64,000 bases of DNA. Origin: Zarea fungicola. Its lineage: Eukaryota; Ascomycota; Sordariomycetes; Hypocreales; Cordycipitaceae. A program made the translations under genes and the position numbers. The notes under the pieces are model-generated. The model searched no databases. It saw only the letters and a list, made by a program, of their open reading frames with translations, and was not told where the DNA came from. Shown in pieces: positions 35,830-46,731 of the stretch. Numbering within the stretch: position 1 is the first letter of the stretch; every line of letters begins with the position of its first letter. Where the stretch lies: contig FWCC01000470.1 in the NCBI GenBank assembly GCA_900169235.1, positions 1 through 64,000 on the forward strand. Direction: 5' to 3'.

Positions 35830-36212
35830 ATGAAGTGCTCCTTTCTACTCTCCGCAGCCCTCCTTGGAGTCTGCTCTGCTCGATTCATCTTCGACAAGCG
35901 TACCAGCTGCCAAGTTGGAGAAATTGGGAAGTTCGATGCTGCCAATGCATTTTGTTCTGCCTCTGTACGTTATCCTTAGCATGGGAATCTTTCATTTGTC
36001 CTCTTCTCCGCCCACGGACATATCAATCATACTGATTGCTTGACTGATTGCTTAACCGAAACTAATGCGACTTGTAATAGTGCCTTGCGCAGCACGGTGA
36101 TATCCATGGAGGACATTGCAATGCGAACTCGTAAGTAGTTTATTTTCAAAAAGGCGCAGGCGCTGAGTGATTGTTCAACTAATGCGGCTACAGGGTCTGC
36201 GTCTGCAATTAA
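35830..36212 (+). CDS. Plectasin-type CS-alpha-beta defensin precursor
   Basis: Three small exons: 35830-35964, 36081-36130 and 36194-36212. They total 204 bases, 67 residues. Introns are GT-AG with ACTAAT branch points before both acceptors. Precursor: signal peptide MKCSFLLSAALLGVCSA, a very short pro-segment ending in the dibasic Kex2-type site DKR, then a 43-residue mature peptide starting TSCQVG. Mature cysteines are at 3, 18, 22, 34, 40 and 42: C-x14-C-x3-C-x11-C-x5-C-x-C, with GGHC at the fourth. The C-x3-C, GG-x-C and C-x-C elements define the CS-alpha-beta defensin fold of plectasin and arthropod defensins. Expected role: secreted antibacterial peptide, in the plectasin case by binding lipid II. 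The n-loop between C1 and C2 is longer than in plectasin. No single reading frame covers it, so gene finders may miss it. Expression is not shown. Confidence 0.85.
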
Positions 36213-37339
36213 CGATACAGTAGTACGGAGGGAATACGTCCAGATACGGCTTGGAGTCGGCCGTATGGAAAGGATGACGATGTCAATCCTGATTCCATAT
36301 TCTAAGGAGCTTTATACAGAAAAATGCCACAATGAGTTGAAAGAAATTGCCCAAATCTCAGAATCAAATTCCAAGATGATGAAGCCGCCAAAGTTTCGTC
36401 TACTGGCGCTGGAATGTACGAGGTTCCTGTGGTAAGACTGTGGCTTCGTCCAGTTGTAGGTGGTTCCAGATGTGGCACCTTCGCGTGGTTGGACCGAGAT
36501 CACGCAGTGTGACCCTGGCATCTTGCGTAAAAGAAAAATAATTGAGGAAATCGAGTAAATCGAGCGCTGTAGGTCGAGACAACCCGATAAGAAAAGCACC
36601 GTATTTCTTCCATTACCGGGATTGTTCTTCGCGACGCCTGGCGCGGGCTCTGCGTCGCGGCATTTCGGATGCAGGCCGCTCACGCTCCAGTTGATATCGC
36701 TGCATAGTTCGATCGCTGCAGAGCTGAGCCGAGAATACTTTTCTTAGCATCGCAAAAATGGACTTTGGAGATCTCAATTGACCATGCCCTACCCTGGACG
36801 GGAGCAACTTCCGGTCGTTATTCAGCGTCTTTTACAATGGTAGATACTTAGTGTATGGTTCAGACACACAGCGCGATGTCATCATAAAGCCTTCCTCCAA
36901 CACACGACTTTTATAATGACCTTAGCCGTGGTTAATTACTGCAAAAAGCCGCGATTTGGCACTAAATTATTAGCAAATTGCTTAATAAACCATGAGCTTA
37001 GCCCTGGGACTCATACGGCATGTACAAAAAGATCAAACATTTCGTGAATTGTTCCGAGTTGCGGGCACGAGAAATTCTGGTGCCTGTTTCATAATTCCAT
37101 AAAGCTCAAAACCTTGCGAAACCAGAGATGTGGAGCTCTATGTTACGAGTAGCCAGTTCAGTACTTACACTATAGTTACAGGAAGTACTTATTCACTTCA
37201 TTGATGCTCGCTATACTGGTACGACAATGGTTGAAATGGGCCCTGGCAGAGTCTAGTAACTGATTTTATTGGAAATTTTACCCAAAAGCTACAACATAGG
37301 CCACATAGTATTTAATATCCCTGGCCTGTGTTGAGTGAT
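36213..37339. other. Intergenic
   Basis: Spacer of 1.1 kb with no supported gene. The minus-strand open frame 36312-36683 has no signal peptide or domain and is not called. Confidence 0.45.
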
Positions 37340-39325
37340 TTAGCAACCTGGTGGAACCGAGTATTCGTTGACGTTATCCTCGGCAGCACCGAAGCCCAAC
37401 CCTCGAGAGGCAAAGACCCGCCAGAGAATGCAAAAGTGGTCGCCATTATATCTGTTTTGATCCGCTTGTAAGATAGCATCGCGAGCGGTAATGAAAGTTG
37501 GTTCGCAAGGCTGGATGGACAAACCATCCATCAACAGGTGCATAAACACAACGTTGCCCAGGTTTCCCGTGGGATCGGTCAAGGCGGTGTCGCTCCAACC
37601 ACGATTATCAGCCAAGGCAGCCAAAATGTTATGCAACATATTTGCCCATACTTCTCCAATCTGGTGTACTTCTGCTGAAGGCGGTCCGTCGGTATATGTG
37701 AGAGGATTGACCGTCTCATCCCGGGAGTATGGATGAGACCGAATGCCTCCTGGCGTATTAGTCACATAGCTGCCCAAAGTAAAGTCAGAAACCACAGACG
37801 TTTGCTCGAGCCATTCGGCAAATGTATCACCCCAGCCCTCTAACAGTCCTGATGAAATTGAGCTACTGAGACATGCTGCTGTGCCACCACCCGTAAGGCG
37901 ACTTGCAACGCCCTTGCCGTACAGCTGGGTAATCATGTCATTTTCCAAGCCACCATCACGCTCCGGGTTAGTAGAATCCCATAGGTAAACACGAAGCGTG
38001 CCACTCTGCCCATCCGGTGGCGTAGTAAAGTCCGCGTTGTTGGTATCGGCGGAATCTTGCACCGAAGCAAAAACGCGATCATTTCCCTGCCCTCCCTTGC
38101 CGAAATTGTCATCCTGGAAGTTATACGTAGCTTCCGTAAATCCATATATATAGAATATGTCGTGCAGGCTATTCACAATGTAAAACACATTCGTGATAGC
38201 TGCCCCAACGTTCTGGGGTGTGGCAGGGGATTCCGTATCCTCATCATCATAGTTGAAAGTGTGTGGGCTAGTTTCTTTCGCAACACTAGCCTGAGTCCCC
38301 TTGTAGGCGATCACGTTATTGCCGGAAGTTGTGTCGCTGTAAACCCAGCCATTAGGGCTTGATGCAGTCTCGGGGTCAACAACAAAATCAAACCCGTCTC
38401 GAGGGTCTTGCTTGGTGATCGGTACAACCTTGTACGACAGTCGTTTCTTAAGTACACCGCCAATTGAAAAGTTTTCATGCTTGATTTTGCCGGCCTCTTC
38501 TTTGACCGCCCTGCGACGCCCACTGTAATTGCCAGAGCGGAATCTCCGATCAACAAGGGACTCAATCGCCCCAGTCAACATATTGATTCTGGCATTCCAT
38601 GAGTGATTTGATTGTTCGAGAGACAAGTCCCACACGTGAATCAGGGCTCCATCCGAACCCTGCATCATTGACTGCTGCGCCGTAGCAACTCCATTCACAG
38701 CGATGTTGATAGGGATACCCGTGATGATAAACTTGGGAGCGTGAGTTTCGTCGGATTCAGCCACAGAGATGTCTACCATCCTGAGTGCATCATCATCGAT
38801 CTCAGGCTTAACGCGACTGCACAGTGTTTTTAATGCCTCCTTCAGCGAGTCGTATTGACGGCTGCGAGCTGTCAGACGACCGTGGGCGGAGCGCATTGCC
38901 TTGCGCACTTGGTAGACCGGGGCAAAGGTCTGGGAGGACGATATAACCCTCCCATGCCTGTCAATATTGACATTGGCGACGGCATTGAGTACATCGACTC
39001 CACCAGCTGTCTGGCGGGCATACACATGACCGACTCCCGTATCTGCATTCACGTGCGCTGCCGTGATTCTGACATTTTCAGGAGAGACGCCGTGGGTTTC
39101 CTCGAAATATGCCAAAGCAAGGCGGATATTATGCTCAACGTCTGTGGCAGCGCCACGTTTGCCAGCCGATTCCGAAATATCCACAGGGGGATCGTAGACT
39201 CGAAACTGAGGGTTGGCTTGTGTGTCACGAATCCGCGATATTTCGTCGGACGGCAAAGTGCTACCAAAGCTGACTGTAATCTGCAGGGCCAGGGTGGCAA
39301 TTATAGCCTTTATTGTGAACAACAT
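37340..39325 (-). CDS. Fungalysin (M36) homologue lacking the HExxH motif
   Basis: Full-length, intron-free secreted M36 fungalysin homologue, 661 residues (family about 630). Signal peptide MLFTIKAIIATLALQITVSFG, then an FTP-type inhibitory propeptide (about 25-260). The mature-domain region has familiar blocks: ATPQNVGAAITNVFYIVNSLHDIFYIYGFTE-type segment, NFQDDNFGKGGQGNDRV, ADFTTPPDGQ, RDGGLEND, SRLTGGG and LLEGWGDTFAEW. Where active fungalysins have HEYTHG, this protein reads QLYGKG at residues 467-472 (complement of 37913-37927). Both zinc histidines and the catalytic glutamate are therefore gone, while the third ligand E496 (EGWGD) remains. With no stop or frame break in 661 codons, a selected pseudoenzyme is more likely than a dead gene. 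Possible roles are decoy, binding protein or inhibitor carrier. TATA box at 39391-39398. Confidence 0.9.
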   Translation of the reverse strand: MLFTIKAIIATLALQITVSFGSTLPSDEISRIRDTQANPQFRVYDPPVDISESAGKRGAATDVEHNIRLALAYFEETHGVSPENVRITAAHVNADTGVGHVYARQTAGGVDVLNAVANVNIDRHGRVISSSQTFAPVYQVRKAMRSAHGRLTARSRQYDSLKEALKTLCSRVKPEIDDDALRMVDISVAESDETHAPKFIITGIPINIAVNGVATAQQSMMQGSDGALIHVWDLSLEQSNHSWNARINMLTGAIESLVDRRFRSGNYSGRRRAVKEEAGKIKHENFSIGGVLKKRLSYKVVPITKQDPRDGFDFVVDPETASSPNGWVYSDTTSGNNVIAYKGTQASVAKETSPHTFNYDDEDTESPATPQNVGAAITNVFYIVNSLHDIFYIYGFTEATYNFQDDNFGKGGQGNDRVFASVQDSADTNNADFTTPPDGQSGTLRVYLWDSTNPERDGGLENDMITQLYGKGVASRLTGGGTAACLSSSISSGLLEGWGDTFAEWLEQTSVVSDFTLGSYVTNTPGGIRSHPYSRDETVNPLTYTDGPPSAEVHQIGEVWANMLHNILAALADNRGWSDTALTDPTGNLGNVVFMHLLMDGLSIQPCEPTFITARDAILQADQNRYNGDHFCILWRVFASRGLGFGAAEDNVNEYSVPPGC

Positions 39326-39390
39326 GTCGCCTGTTGCTTTCCGTTTATTTGATCATTATTAGGCTGTAGGAGGGGCAAACAAGTTGACTG

Positions 39391-39398
39391 TTATATAG
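39391..39398 (-). promoter_or_regulatory. TATA box of M36-like gene
   Basis: CTATATAA on the minus strand, about 66 bases upstream of the ATG at 39325; good position for a functional TATA element. Confidence 0.55.
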
Positions 39399-40350
39399 TT
39401 ACTAGTACCCCTATTGCTAAAATTTCCGAGCTTTGTTTTGTGATGAACCATTTAAGACCATGCTCGGACTTGTCTTACACTTGACTGGGAAGTGACGATT
39501 GCACACTTTCGTACCCACAGCTTTGCATCCGAAGTTGCACCAAGTAAAGGCTATGGTTTCTTCTTGAACTGTATAATTTAGAAGCCCTAAAATAATTGGG
39601 ATCGGACATGGGAAATTTATTTCACTTTTCTATTTCTTTTTTTTTAAAAAAAAAAAGAAAGAAAAAAAGAAAACTCCGTTTGTCGTAAGGATAAATGAGC
39701 GAACAAGTCACTTGAGACATAGCTGCACTTCGCAACGTGCTTCGTACCATTACAATTGGAGCTTCTGAGTCAATAACTCGCCGCCATGGTAATGGTCAGA
39801 TAATCCTGGGTCTTACCAGTCATATTGGGTCGTACTGTAGTGGAGCTTTGGTGATCGAGTCCGCTTTAGCATGAACACATGGACAATGTGAGACAGGTAA
39901 TTCAAGAAATGAGAGGGAAATGTGTGGATCTCATTGTTCAGCCAGCCATACCTACTTTCGCTTGATACGCAATTGTCCCAAACAAAAGCAAATTCTTTTC
40001 ACGTAGTTATCACATGTAACATTGGCCGGTAGTACGCCGAGCTGAATGCCAATCCCCTTTTTGATCCTGATTGATCGCCAATCCTCTCATTTTAATATCA
40101 TTGTGACAACCTGCATTCTTTTATCTGGACACATCACACTTTCTACTGCAAAGTGTCAAAGCAGCAACATTCTCCATGCTTTACAATTTGCTCAGCTCAA
40201 AAACGACTTCTACAGTCTCGTCGAGGGGAACGCCACCGTTTTGGGTATTTTTGGGGCACATTAGTTAGATTGTCTTAAAGAAGTTGACATGAAAGTAGAG
40301 CGACTTTGGACCAGGAAGTCCAGTAATGCATTGATATAATAAAAATTAAG
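39399..40350. other. Intergenic with T/A inverted run
   Basis: No gene. At 39636-39672 a pure T/C-rich run is followed directly by an A/G-rich run, making a self-complementary stem of roughly 15 bp. The open frame 40046-40264 shows no signature. Confidence 0.45.
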
Positions 40351-42032
40351 CTAACATGAAGCAGCCCGGTTCGTAATCGCTTGCAACCTCCCACTTCTAC
40401 GTCTAGGTGCCTCTTCATTCGTGACTTTGTCCTTGGGTAGCCGGACTCGTGACCGTTTCTTTCTCGGTAACTGTTCAGTCAAGTCGTCAACTGCTTCAGT
40501 ATTGGTGGCTCTAGCTTTGGGAGGCCGTCCTCGCGGCTTTCTCGTTTCAGGGCCAGTTGGAGTTTTTGTTCCAAGATGTCCTCGGTTACGCCGTCGTGTT
40601 TCGTTTGCCATTCGCTGTCTGGCACATTTTGACTTCTCCTTAACGATGGACCATTGAGTAGGTTTAGATTTGAAGTAAAAAAGTGCGGCACGCTCATCAA
40701 CATCCCATGGGCGGCGGCTGGCATCGGGCGTGAGTGGGGTGGCGTCAATCATGTCCAAATCTTCATCAGAACTGGCTGAGCTGCTACATTCATCCTCAAA
40801 ATCAAGGCAGATTTCGTGCATGGCTTCAAGCAGTCTTTTAGTCGGCTCTAGTGTCTTCTGGTGCCGAGTATGCCATGCCTCCAGATGTTTCATAACGAAT
40901 TGGCGATGATGATGTACTGCGTAATCGTGAATCTGGTCCACAATGCATATTAAATCCAAAGCATCGTCGAAGTATGTAACCACTCCCTCCCATATTGTAT
41001 CAACCATCTAATCTCAACAAAGTCAGTCATGTGGACTAAAGTTGTGCCCACTCTCGGACATTGACTTGAACTCTGGCCGTTCGGTAGGATAACTTACACA
41101 GCATTCATCCTGTTGGTCTTTCCAAGCAACAAACACTTGCCAATATGGGCCGCAGGATGCAAATGCAAAGAGCTGGTAGTTGGAGCTTTCCTCTGTCTGG
41201 TACTCAGTAATATTGTCAGGATTTCGCGCCAAGTCATCCAACATGGCAAGATATGTCTTGCAAGCATGATAAATTTGACCTTCGGCTTGCTTGTAGCTTT
41301 CCGCTTTCCTTTTCGCTTCATAAACGGCAAAAGGAAACAGAAGATCAGTTTTGCCCCAGACACCATCCACAATTAGGCTACATTCGGGATCGTACATCAT
41401 CCGTCGCAGATCTGTTTCCGAAAGCCTCTTGTCTGGCTGAAAAGTGCTATGACTGGCTTCTTGGCATTGCCCGACACAGCAAGTATATCCATTGTTGAGA
41501 AAGGAGTCATCATAGCTCTTCAAGCCGATTGTCGCATCTGGGATGCGCCTTTTCACTGTTTTGTTTCCAGCTGTGTCTGTCTTCAAAAACTCGTACGGCC
41601 TCTTATCCCTGGAGTGAGATTCAAGTTAATACGTTGTGACTTTGCCGTCAGTCACCAAAGGGTCAATCACTGACATTTGAACCCTGTCGTCCTCGTACAA
41701 TGGGCCAAACACATCGTTCCAGGCTGACACTTCCCAGCAAAACTCAGAAGACGAGTAAATCTTATTGCAGCATGCTCGTTTCAGCAAGTAGACGGCTCTT
41801 TTCTGAAGTTCTGTTTTCTTGTCGTCACTCAAAGTGGCTAGATACTGCGCTCTGTTAAGATTGGGACAAAACTTGGCCCTTGGTTTATATCCAAAGAATA
41901 CAGGAACCCTTGATTTAGAAAACTTCAAGAACGGCTCAGGAACCAGTGGCATGGCGCGCTGTCGTGGCCTATTTCTCACAATGATTAGATTCTGGTTGCT
42001 AGGTGTTACTGCTTGGACACTTACGTCAACAT
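40351..42032 (-). CDS. PD-(D/E)XK nuclease-like protein with AT-hook
   Basis: Four exons: 42032-42025, 41968-41675, 41608-41098 and 41007-40351, 489 residues. All introns are GT-AG (56, 66 and 90 nt) and the frame closes. The core has the pattern of the fungal PD-(D/E)XK-like family (similar to PDDEXK_12 by eye): CWEVSAWNDVFGPL, MDKRPYEFLK, RRIPDATIGLKS, then KTDLLFPFAVYEAKRKAES, in which D and E-x-K would be the catalytic triad residues, followed by a helix with AEGQIYHACKTYLAMLDDLA. The C-terminal 120 residues are basic and disordered with one AT-hook (RKPRGRPPKAR) and a second basic patch. Likely nuclear and DNA-associated; nuclease activity is not shown. These proteins are common, highly variable and often mobile-element-associated in fungal accessory DNA. 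The tiny first exon is the weakest call. Confidence 0.72.
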
Positions 42033-43301
42033 GGTAAGCTAGAGCGAGACCGAATAGGAAAATTCACAGCATTCAGTATCAAATCCTCAGGCTTTTATGA
42101 GAAAGAAATGGAGGGAAAAAGGAGTAATCAAAAATAACGTTTGGTGAAGGGATAGTGGTCGAAGAATCACAAAGTCAATTGGCTGCAGCAACTCGAGATA
42201 TTTAAAGGCTCTTCTGAATATGTGGATTTCAACGACATTCTCTTGGCAGCCACGGTTGCTAGGGCGGCTGAGGCAGAGTCAGGGCAGAACGGCAACTTGG
42301 CAAGGCAGTTCGGCTGAGCGGGGTGGATCGTACGCGCAACCATTATTACGTGTATGGGGAGGCACTGGAGGGGAGGAAGCTTCTGGCCATGGCCGTTACA
42401 AGTTAAAGTATGAACTATACACCATTTCATAACGATGACGTGCACCTTCGTGAGATAACAGAATAGAGTATGCTTGAATTTGAACGGAATCTTAAATATC
42501 TCATGACTACTCTGCAATTGAGGCAGAGAATCCCGTACTCAGTAAAATCAAGTTCCTAGACTAATGCACAAGCTGATTGAGTCACTGAGGATTACTAAGT
42601 ATTCTCATTTGGTTTCACGAAGCCTCCCTTATCTAACTAGGTGTCAGGATCCTGGAATGTATATTATGGATGCCTTGGACGTCTGGCCACAGCTAGTCAT
42701 TACTTGATCTCTTCCCGTCCTGTGGTCTCGCTGTTGTCTACCGCCTAGTGGCTACTAGGCGCCCTAGTTCTCGCACTGGGCAATTGCCTCGTTCAACGAG
42801 AATGGCGATCTATATTTGCTTCGTAACGTAGAGGAGAGTTTAGATTAAAGCAAACATCATGTCAGCGCCGCGTCTCGCGCTGACCTTTCTCCACTCGGAA
42901 CGGCCCGTTTCTGGTGCAATCCTGGCTCTGGCGTGATTTGCTGCGCCACCCCCATGGCCTGGTCGGAAATTAGCGGCAGCCTTGCCTATCTTTTCTCATA
43001 GGCTGAGTCAGTTTTCGCTCTTTTCCTGCAGTTTTGTCCATTTGCACGCTCACTGGCAGCTGTAATGAAGCTGGGCTAATTTGTTTTTCGATAACAAGAT
43101 TGAGCCACCCGCCTGTACGAACAGGGAGACAAACCCCCTTGCCCCTTTAACATGATCGATCGCATTGAGCACAAAAGTCAGGGGTCCGTCCGGCCAACTT
43201 TGACGGCCGATTCCCTCCGAAAGTGAGCAGACAAAGCTCATCAGAAATACCTCTGGTCCGGCAAGAGAAGACATATAGATTGCGCAATACACCTCGAAAT
43301 T
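42033..43301. other. Intergenic
   Basis: No supported gene; small open frames at 42167-42517 overlap on both strands without signatures. Contains a short palindromic stretch near 42748-42762 (CCTAGTGGCTACTAGG). Confidence 0.45.
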
Positions 43302-43962
43302 TTGGCTCTCAGAAGGACTGTTGCGCCTCCTCCTACCTGGTTCCTGAATCTCCCCCAATACCTACTGGAACGTTATAAGAAAGTCAGGCGCGTGTCAGAT
43401 CTGAACTGGGCTATCTGGATGGCCCAGCGTGGGATATCTGTTGCCAAAGAAGACTGCAGCACAAGGGCTGCTCTATTGACCGTGCTTGTAACTCTTTTTA
43501 TTATGCCATAGACGCGGAACACGTTCCGGCCTGTACAGAGCTATTCGGGCTGCAGAAGATGCCGTGAAGCTTATTCCCCGACTGCATCCGTCCACGGAGC
43601 CGCTTTTGCATAACAATTTGGCTAAAGCGTGGAGCGAGGCCTATATAAATTCGCGCAAACCTCTGTGCTTGGATCATGCTATTCAAGCTGCGCACAAGAG
43701 TGTGTCATGCTCGGCATCAAATGATCCCTCTCAGGTCTCTTTTCGCCGCAACTATTTAATTTACTTGAAGAAGCGTTTCGAACTGACAAAAAACATTGCT
43801 GACCTGGAAGAGATGGAACGTGTGAAATCTGGCCTTGAGGACAAATTTAACACCCAGAAGCACTCAACAGTGCCAGAGGGCGAGTGTGAAGGCACAAAGG
43901 ACCGACGGAGCTTAATCCCGCATTCCAACCTGGCAATCAAGGTGTGGAACTCATGGCAGTGA
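43302..43962 (+). pseudogene. Fungal TPR-protein remnant
   Basis: Fragment of the large fungal tetratricopeptide family usually found with CHAT or nucleotide-binding domains. One frame gives LPQYLLERYKKVRRVSDLNWAIWMAQRGISVA (43347-43445). After a frame change near 43485-43520, another gives LYRAIRAAEDAVKLIPRLHP and LLHNNLAKAWSEAYINSRKP, then LDHAIQAAHKSV and YLKKRFELTKNIADLEEMERV. The alternating AI..A..AV and L..RY....DL spacing is that of two to three TPR units. Only about 220 codons survive of a protein normally over 800 residues, no effector domain follows and the frame is broken. Read as a decayed fragment. Confidence 0.6.
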
Positions 43963-44940
43963 CTGGACACAGAAGGCTATATGTTTCGGCAAACTTTCTC
44001 GAACTGTTTGGTCAGTCGACAAGAGCCGAGTGTTAAGCCAGAGGACTCGGAGAAAGCTGGTGATTTGGGCCAGAGCGTAGCGACTCCAAATGCGCCAGAG
44101 AGAATGTCGGACAAATTAGGCACTCTACCTGTGATCCTCCTAAAGTCAAAATCAAACTCGGCGCTCGTCAGGAATCCGGAACCTCCACTCTTGATTGTTT
44201 GTTCGGCCAGTATATCTGGATACGTAACTATGCGAAGTAAACATCCAGAAATGGCCGTTTGAAATGGCCGTTTGTTTGTTTGCTCAAGAAAGTCGAGCTG
44301 AGTGGTAGGTACCTCGAGAGGGAATAAAGGTACATCAGTGGTTCCTCTAGTGAAGCCACTGCTCAGAGAGAAAAGGCTCCCACTAATATTCCTAATTACA
44401 AAAGAGGCACTTGAAACGCCTTTGACAGTAGTTACTTTCTAAAATAACCAATGAAAAGGCATAGAGCGAGCGTTACAGAGGAGAGTTGCATTTTGAAGCT
44501 ACAGTCATGGTTAGTGCCTGTTAGTAGTGCGATTGTAACGCAGAGCAGGAATTACACATGGATTTCATGCAGTTGATTAGTTAAAGGGGCAAAAGAGGGA
44601 GGCCCTGGGCATCATGCCTAAGTTACTATGTGGTTTACCTGCAAAAGTGCAGGCTCCGGCCAAACCGACCCCCTTGTTCAGTCGACAATCACACACCCGC
44701 TCAACAGCTATAGCTGAGATACCAGCAGGGTACTGAGCAGTCTACCGGCCAGAAATAGCAGGTACCTTGGGTATTATTTACGGCTGTTCTCATTGACGAT
44801 AGGACCCTAGATATTCTTTATAGCCATTCTTATTAATAATAGGACCCTAGGTGTCATGGATTCAGGTTTTGGCCTGGAGCCTGCCTGAGACCACCCACGG
44901 CTCTGTTCAACTTACCCCGCTGTATTTCCGCCATTGCAGC
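43963..44940. repeat. Intergenic with relic repeats
   Basis: Positions 44645-44707 resemble 23199-23257 (old dispersed repeat). At 44770-44853 a roughly 50-base unit is present twice, each copy ending in ATAGGACCCTAG. No gene supported. Confidence 0.4.
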
Positions 44941-46731
44941 ATGGCTGCCGCTCAAGTCGCCGCCCTGCCAGAGCTATTGCTTCTAATCAGCGAACATGTG
45001 CTGGTACGTCCCCTTGTGCGGAATGTTGAGCCGTCATGTTGGTGATGACTAGTAACAGGGCAAAAATAAATTAAAAAAAAAATAGGCACTGCGGTACCCA
45101 GGGCTCCTGTACAGCCTGTGTCTAGTTAATCGGACCTTCAACGCAGTTTTCACACCCGCGCTTTACAGTCGTGTTACAGTCAACCTGCCAAGTTTCTCTG
45201 TCAACTTGCTCGGCGGTGAGATTCGTCGACTCTTGACCAGTACCAACTTGAAACAAACAAAGGCAATTAATGTTTTGAACTTGTTCGATATCAAGAGCAA
45301 GACGGGGGACCGAAGCGAAACGGGTTATCCGCTCAACGTTCAATTGCTCCAACTCCTGCAACGAATGCCACACCTTGAGACCTTCTCGTATGCTTCTTAC
45401 TTCAAAATACGACGTGTTACAGTCAGGCATTTCTAATAAAAGAATTCAAAAGGTTTATTAACGGCCAGATCTTGCCCGAAGCTCTCGAGTTGCTGTCAGA
45501 AAGACCTTCATTAATAAGCGTCTCCCTCCAGTTTTACTGTGACCACTCAGCCTCTCTTGGTCTTGAACCTGTGTATGGAGAGTTTTACCTGCCGCAGTGG
45601 ACGTTGCACGGCCATCGTTTTGCCGACGTACCAAAGGCCATGGCAAGTTTTCGAAACCTGGTGAGGCTCGATTTGTTAGAGCTATGGGGTGAAGTGGACC
45701 ACTGGAAGGACTACATGCTTCGAATTCTGTGTCAGAGTCCACAGCTGCAACATCTTGCTTTATCTTTAAGTGAAGCTTGTCGGCACCGAGAACGTGGTCG
45801 CGATAACTGGCCATGGGGTGCTCTATTGAGCGAAGTGTGCATCCGCTATGGGAAAGTAAGCGAAGGAGGCTTATTGGCCCTCAAGGTACTCCATATGGGT
45901 GTCGGAATTCGTTGTCCTGATCTAGACGAAATACAAAACCTCACGGATGTGCGCCTACTGCAAGATTTGGCCATTTTTATCGAGTACGTCACTTTCCATG
46001 GTCAGCTTGTGCAGAAACTTACAGATGGAACTCGCCTACTTAGTTACAATGACCTCTTTGAATTCTCTTTCGGCTGGGAGCTTCTATCTCCAGAGGTAAC
46101 AAAGTCCCTGAGAATCTTGTCCTTCTGCTGCCTTGATGACAACCTCTGGGAGAATTTGGGCCCTCTATGTACAGATTCCTGGCCTGTGTGCTTGAGATTC
46201 GCTCAGCTTGGGAAACTTGATGATTATACCCCATATGACATTCTGAGAGAGCACCAAGATTCATACATCACAGGGCTAGTCTTGCCTCCCCCAGAGAGGG
46301 ATATAAACGATGTCGAAACGGCACTTCAATCACTACAAGGCCACCATTCTTTGACTCGGTTAGGGTTGCAATTGATCAAGCGGTCATTTTCCGATGACGA
46401 AGGGGCCCCATCCGTGTCTTCAGTATGTGTTTTGCTCAAATCTCTACCGAGCTTGTCGGCCCTTTGGCTGTATTCTCGTGTAGAACCTGAACGATGCGCA
46501 TTTGAGAGATATACAGCAGCTGTTTCAAAACTTGCTGCGGCAGGTGAGTCACTGAAGTATATCCGCATTGAGGATATATCATGGCACGTCGATCGCACTA
46601 GGTCCAGTCCAACAATCGCACATCTGGATCCAAGTTCTGATAGAGAGTCATGTCCCGAACTTTTCCAATTTCCATTTCCTAGTGCGTGGTTTCCGCATTT
46701 TTGTGCGAGAAAAGATAATTGGATGGATTAA
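44941..46731 (+). CDS. F-box-like / leucine-rich protein
   Basis: Three exons: 44941-45003, 45086-45387 and 45453-46731, 547 residues. The N-terminus MAAAQVAALPELLLLISEHVL joined across the first intron to ALRYPGLLYSLCLVNRTFNAVFTPALYSRVTV has the LPELLL...L..CLVNR.F...F.PALY pattern of fungal F-box proteins. These are adaptors that link targets to SCF ubiquitin ligase. The remainder is a series of irregular leucine-rich segments (LLQLLQRMPHLETFS, ALELLSERPSLISVSL, SFRNLVRLDLLELWG, SPQLQHLALSL, KSLPSLSALWLYSRV), as in substrate-binding repeats of this class. No individual target can be named. An earlier in-frame ATG-like start at 44851 is less convincing. The second acceptor was chosen because it keeps the frame and the LRR spacing. 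Confidence 0.75.

Noticed and set aside
36312..36683. 123-codon minus-strand frame near the defensin
   Set aside because: No signature or promoter; probably chance.
41609..41674. Possible frameshift in the PD-(D/E)XK gene
   Set aside because: A 66-nt GTCAGT...CCAG intron joins the two parts in frame (RVQ-MDKRPYEF), so no lesion is needed.
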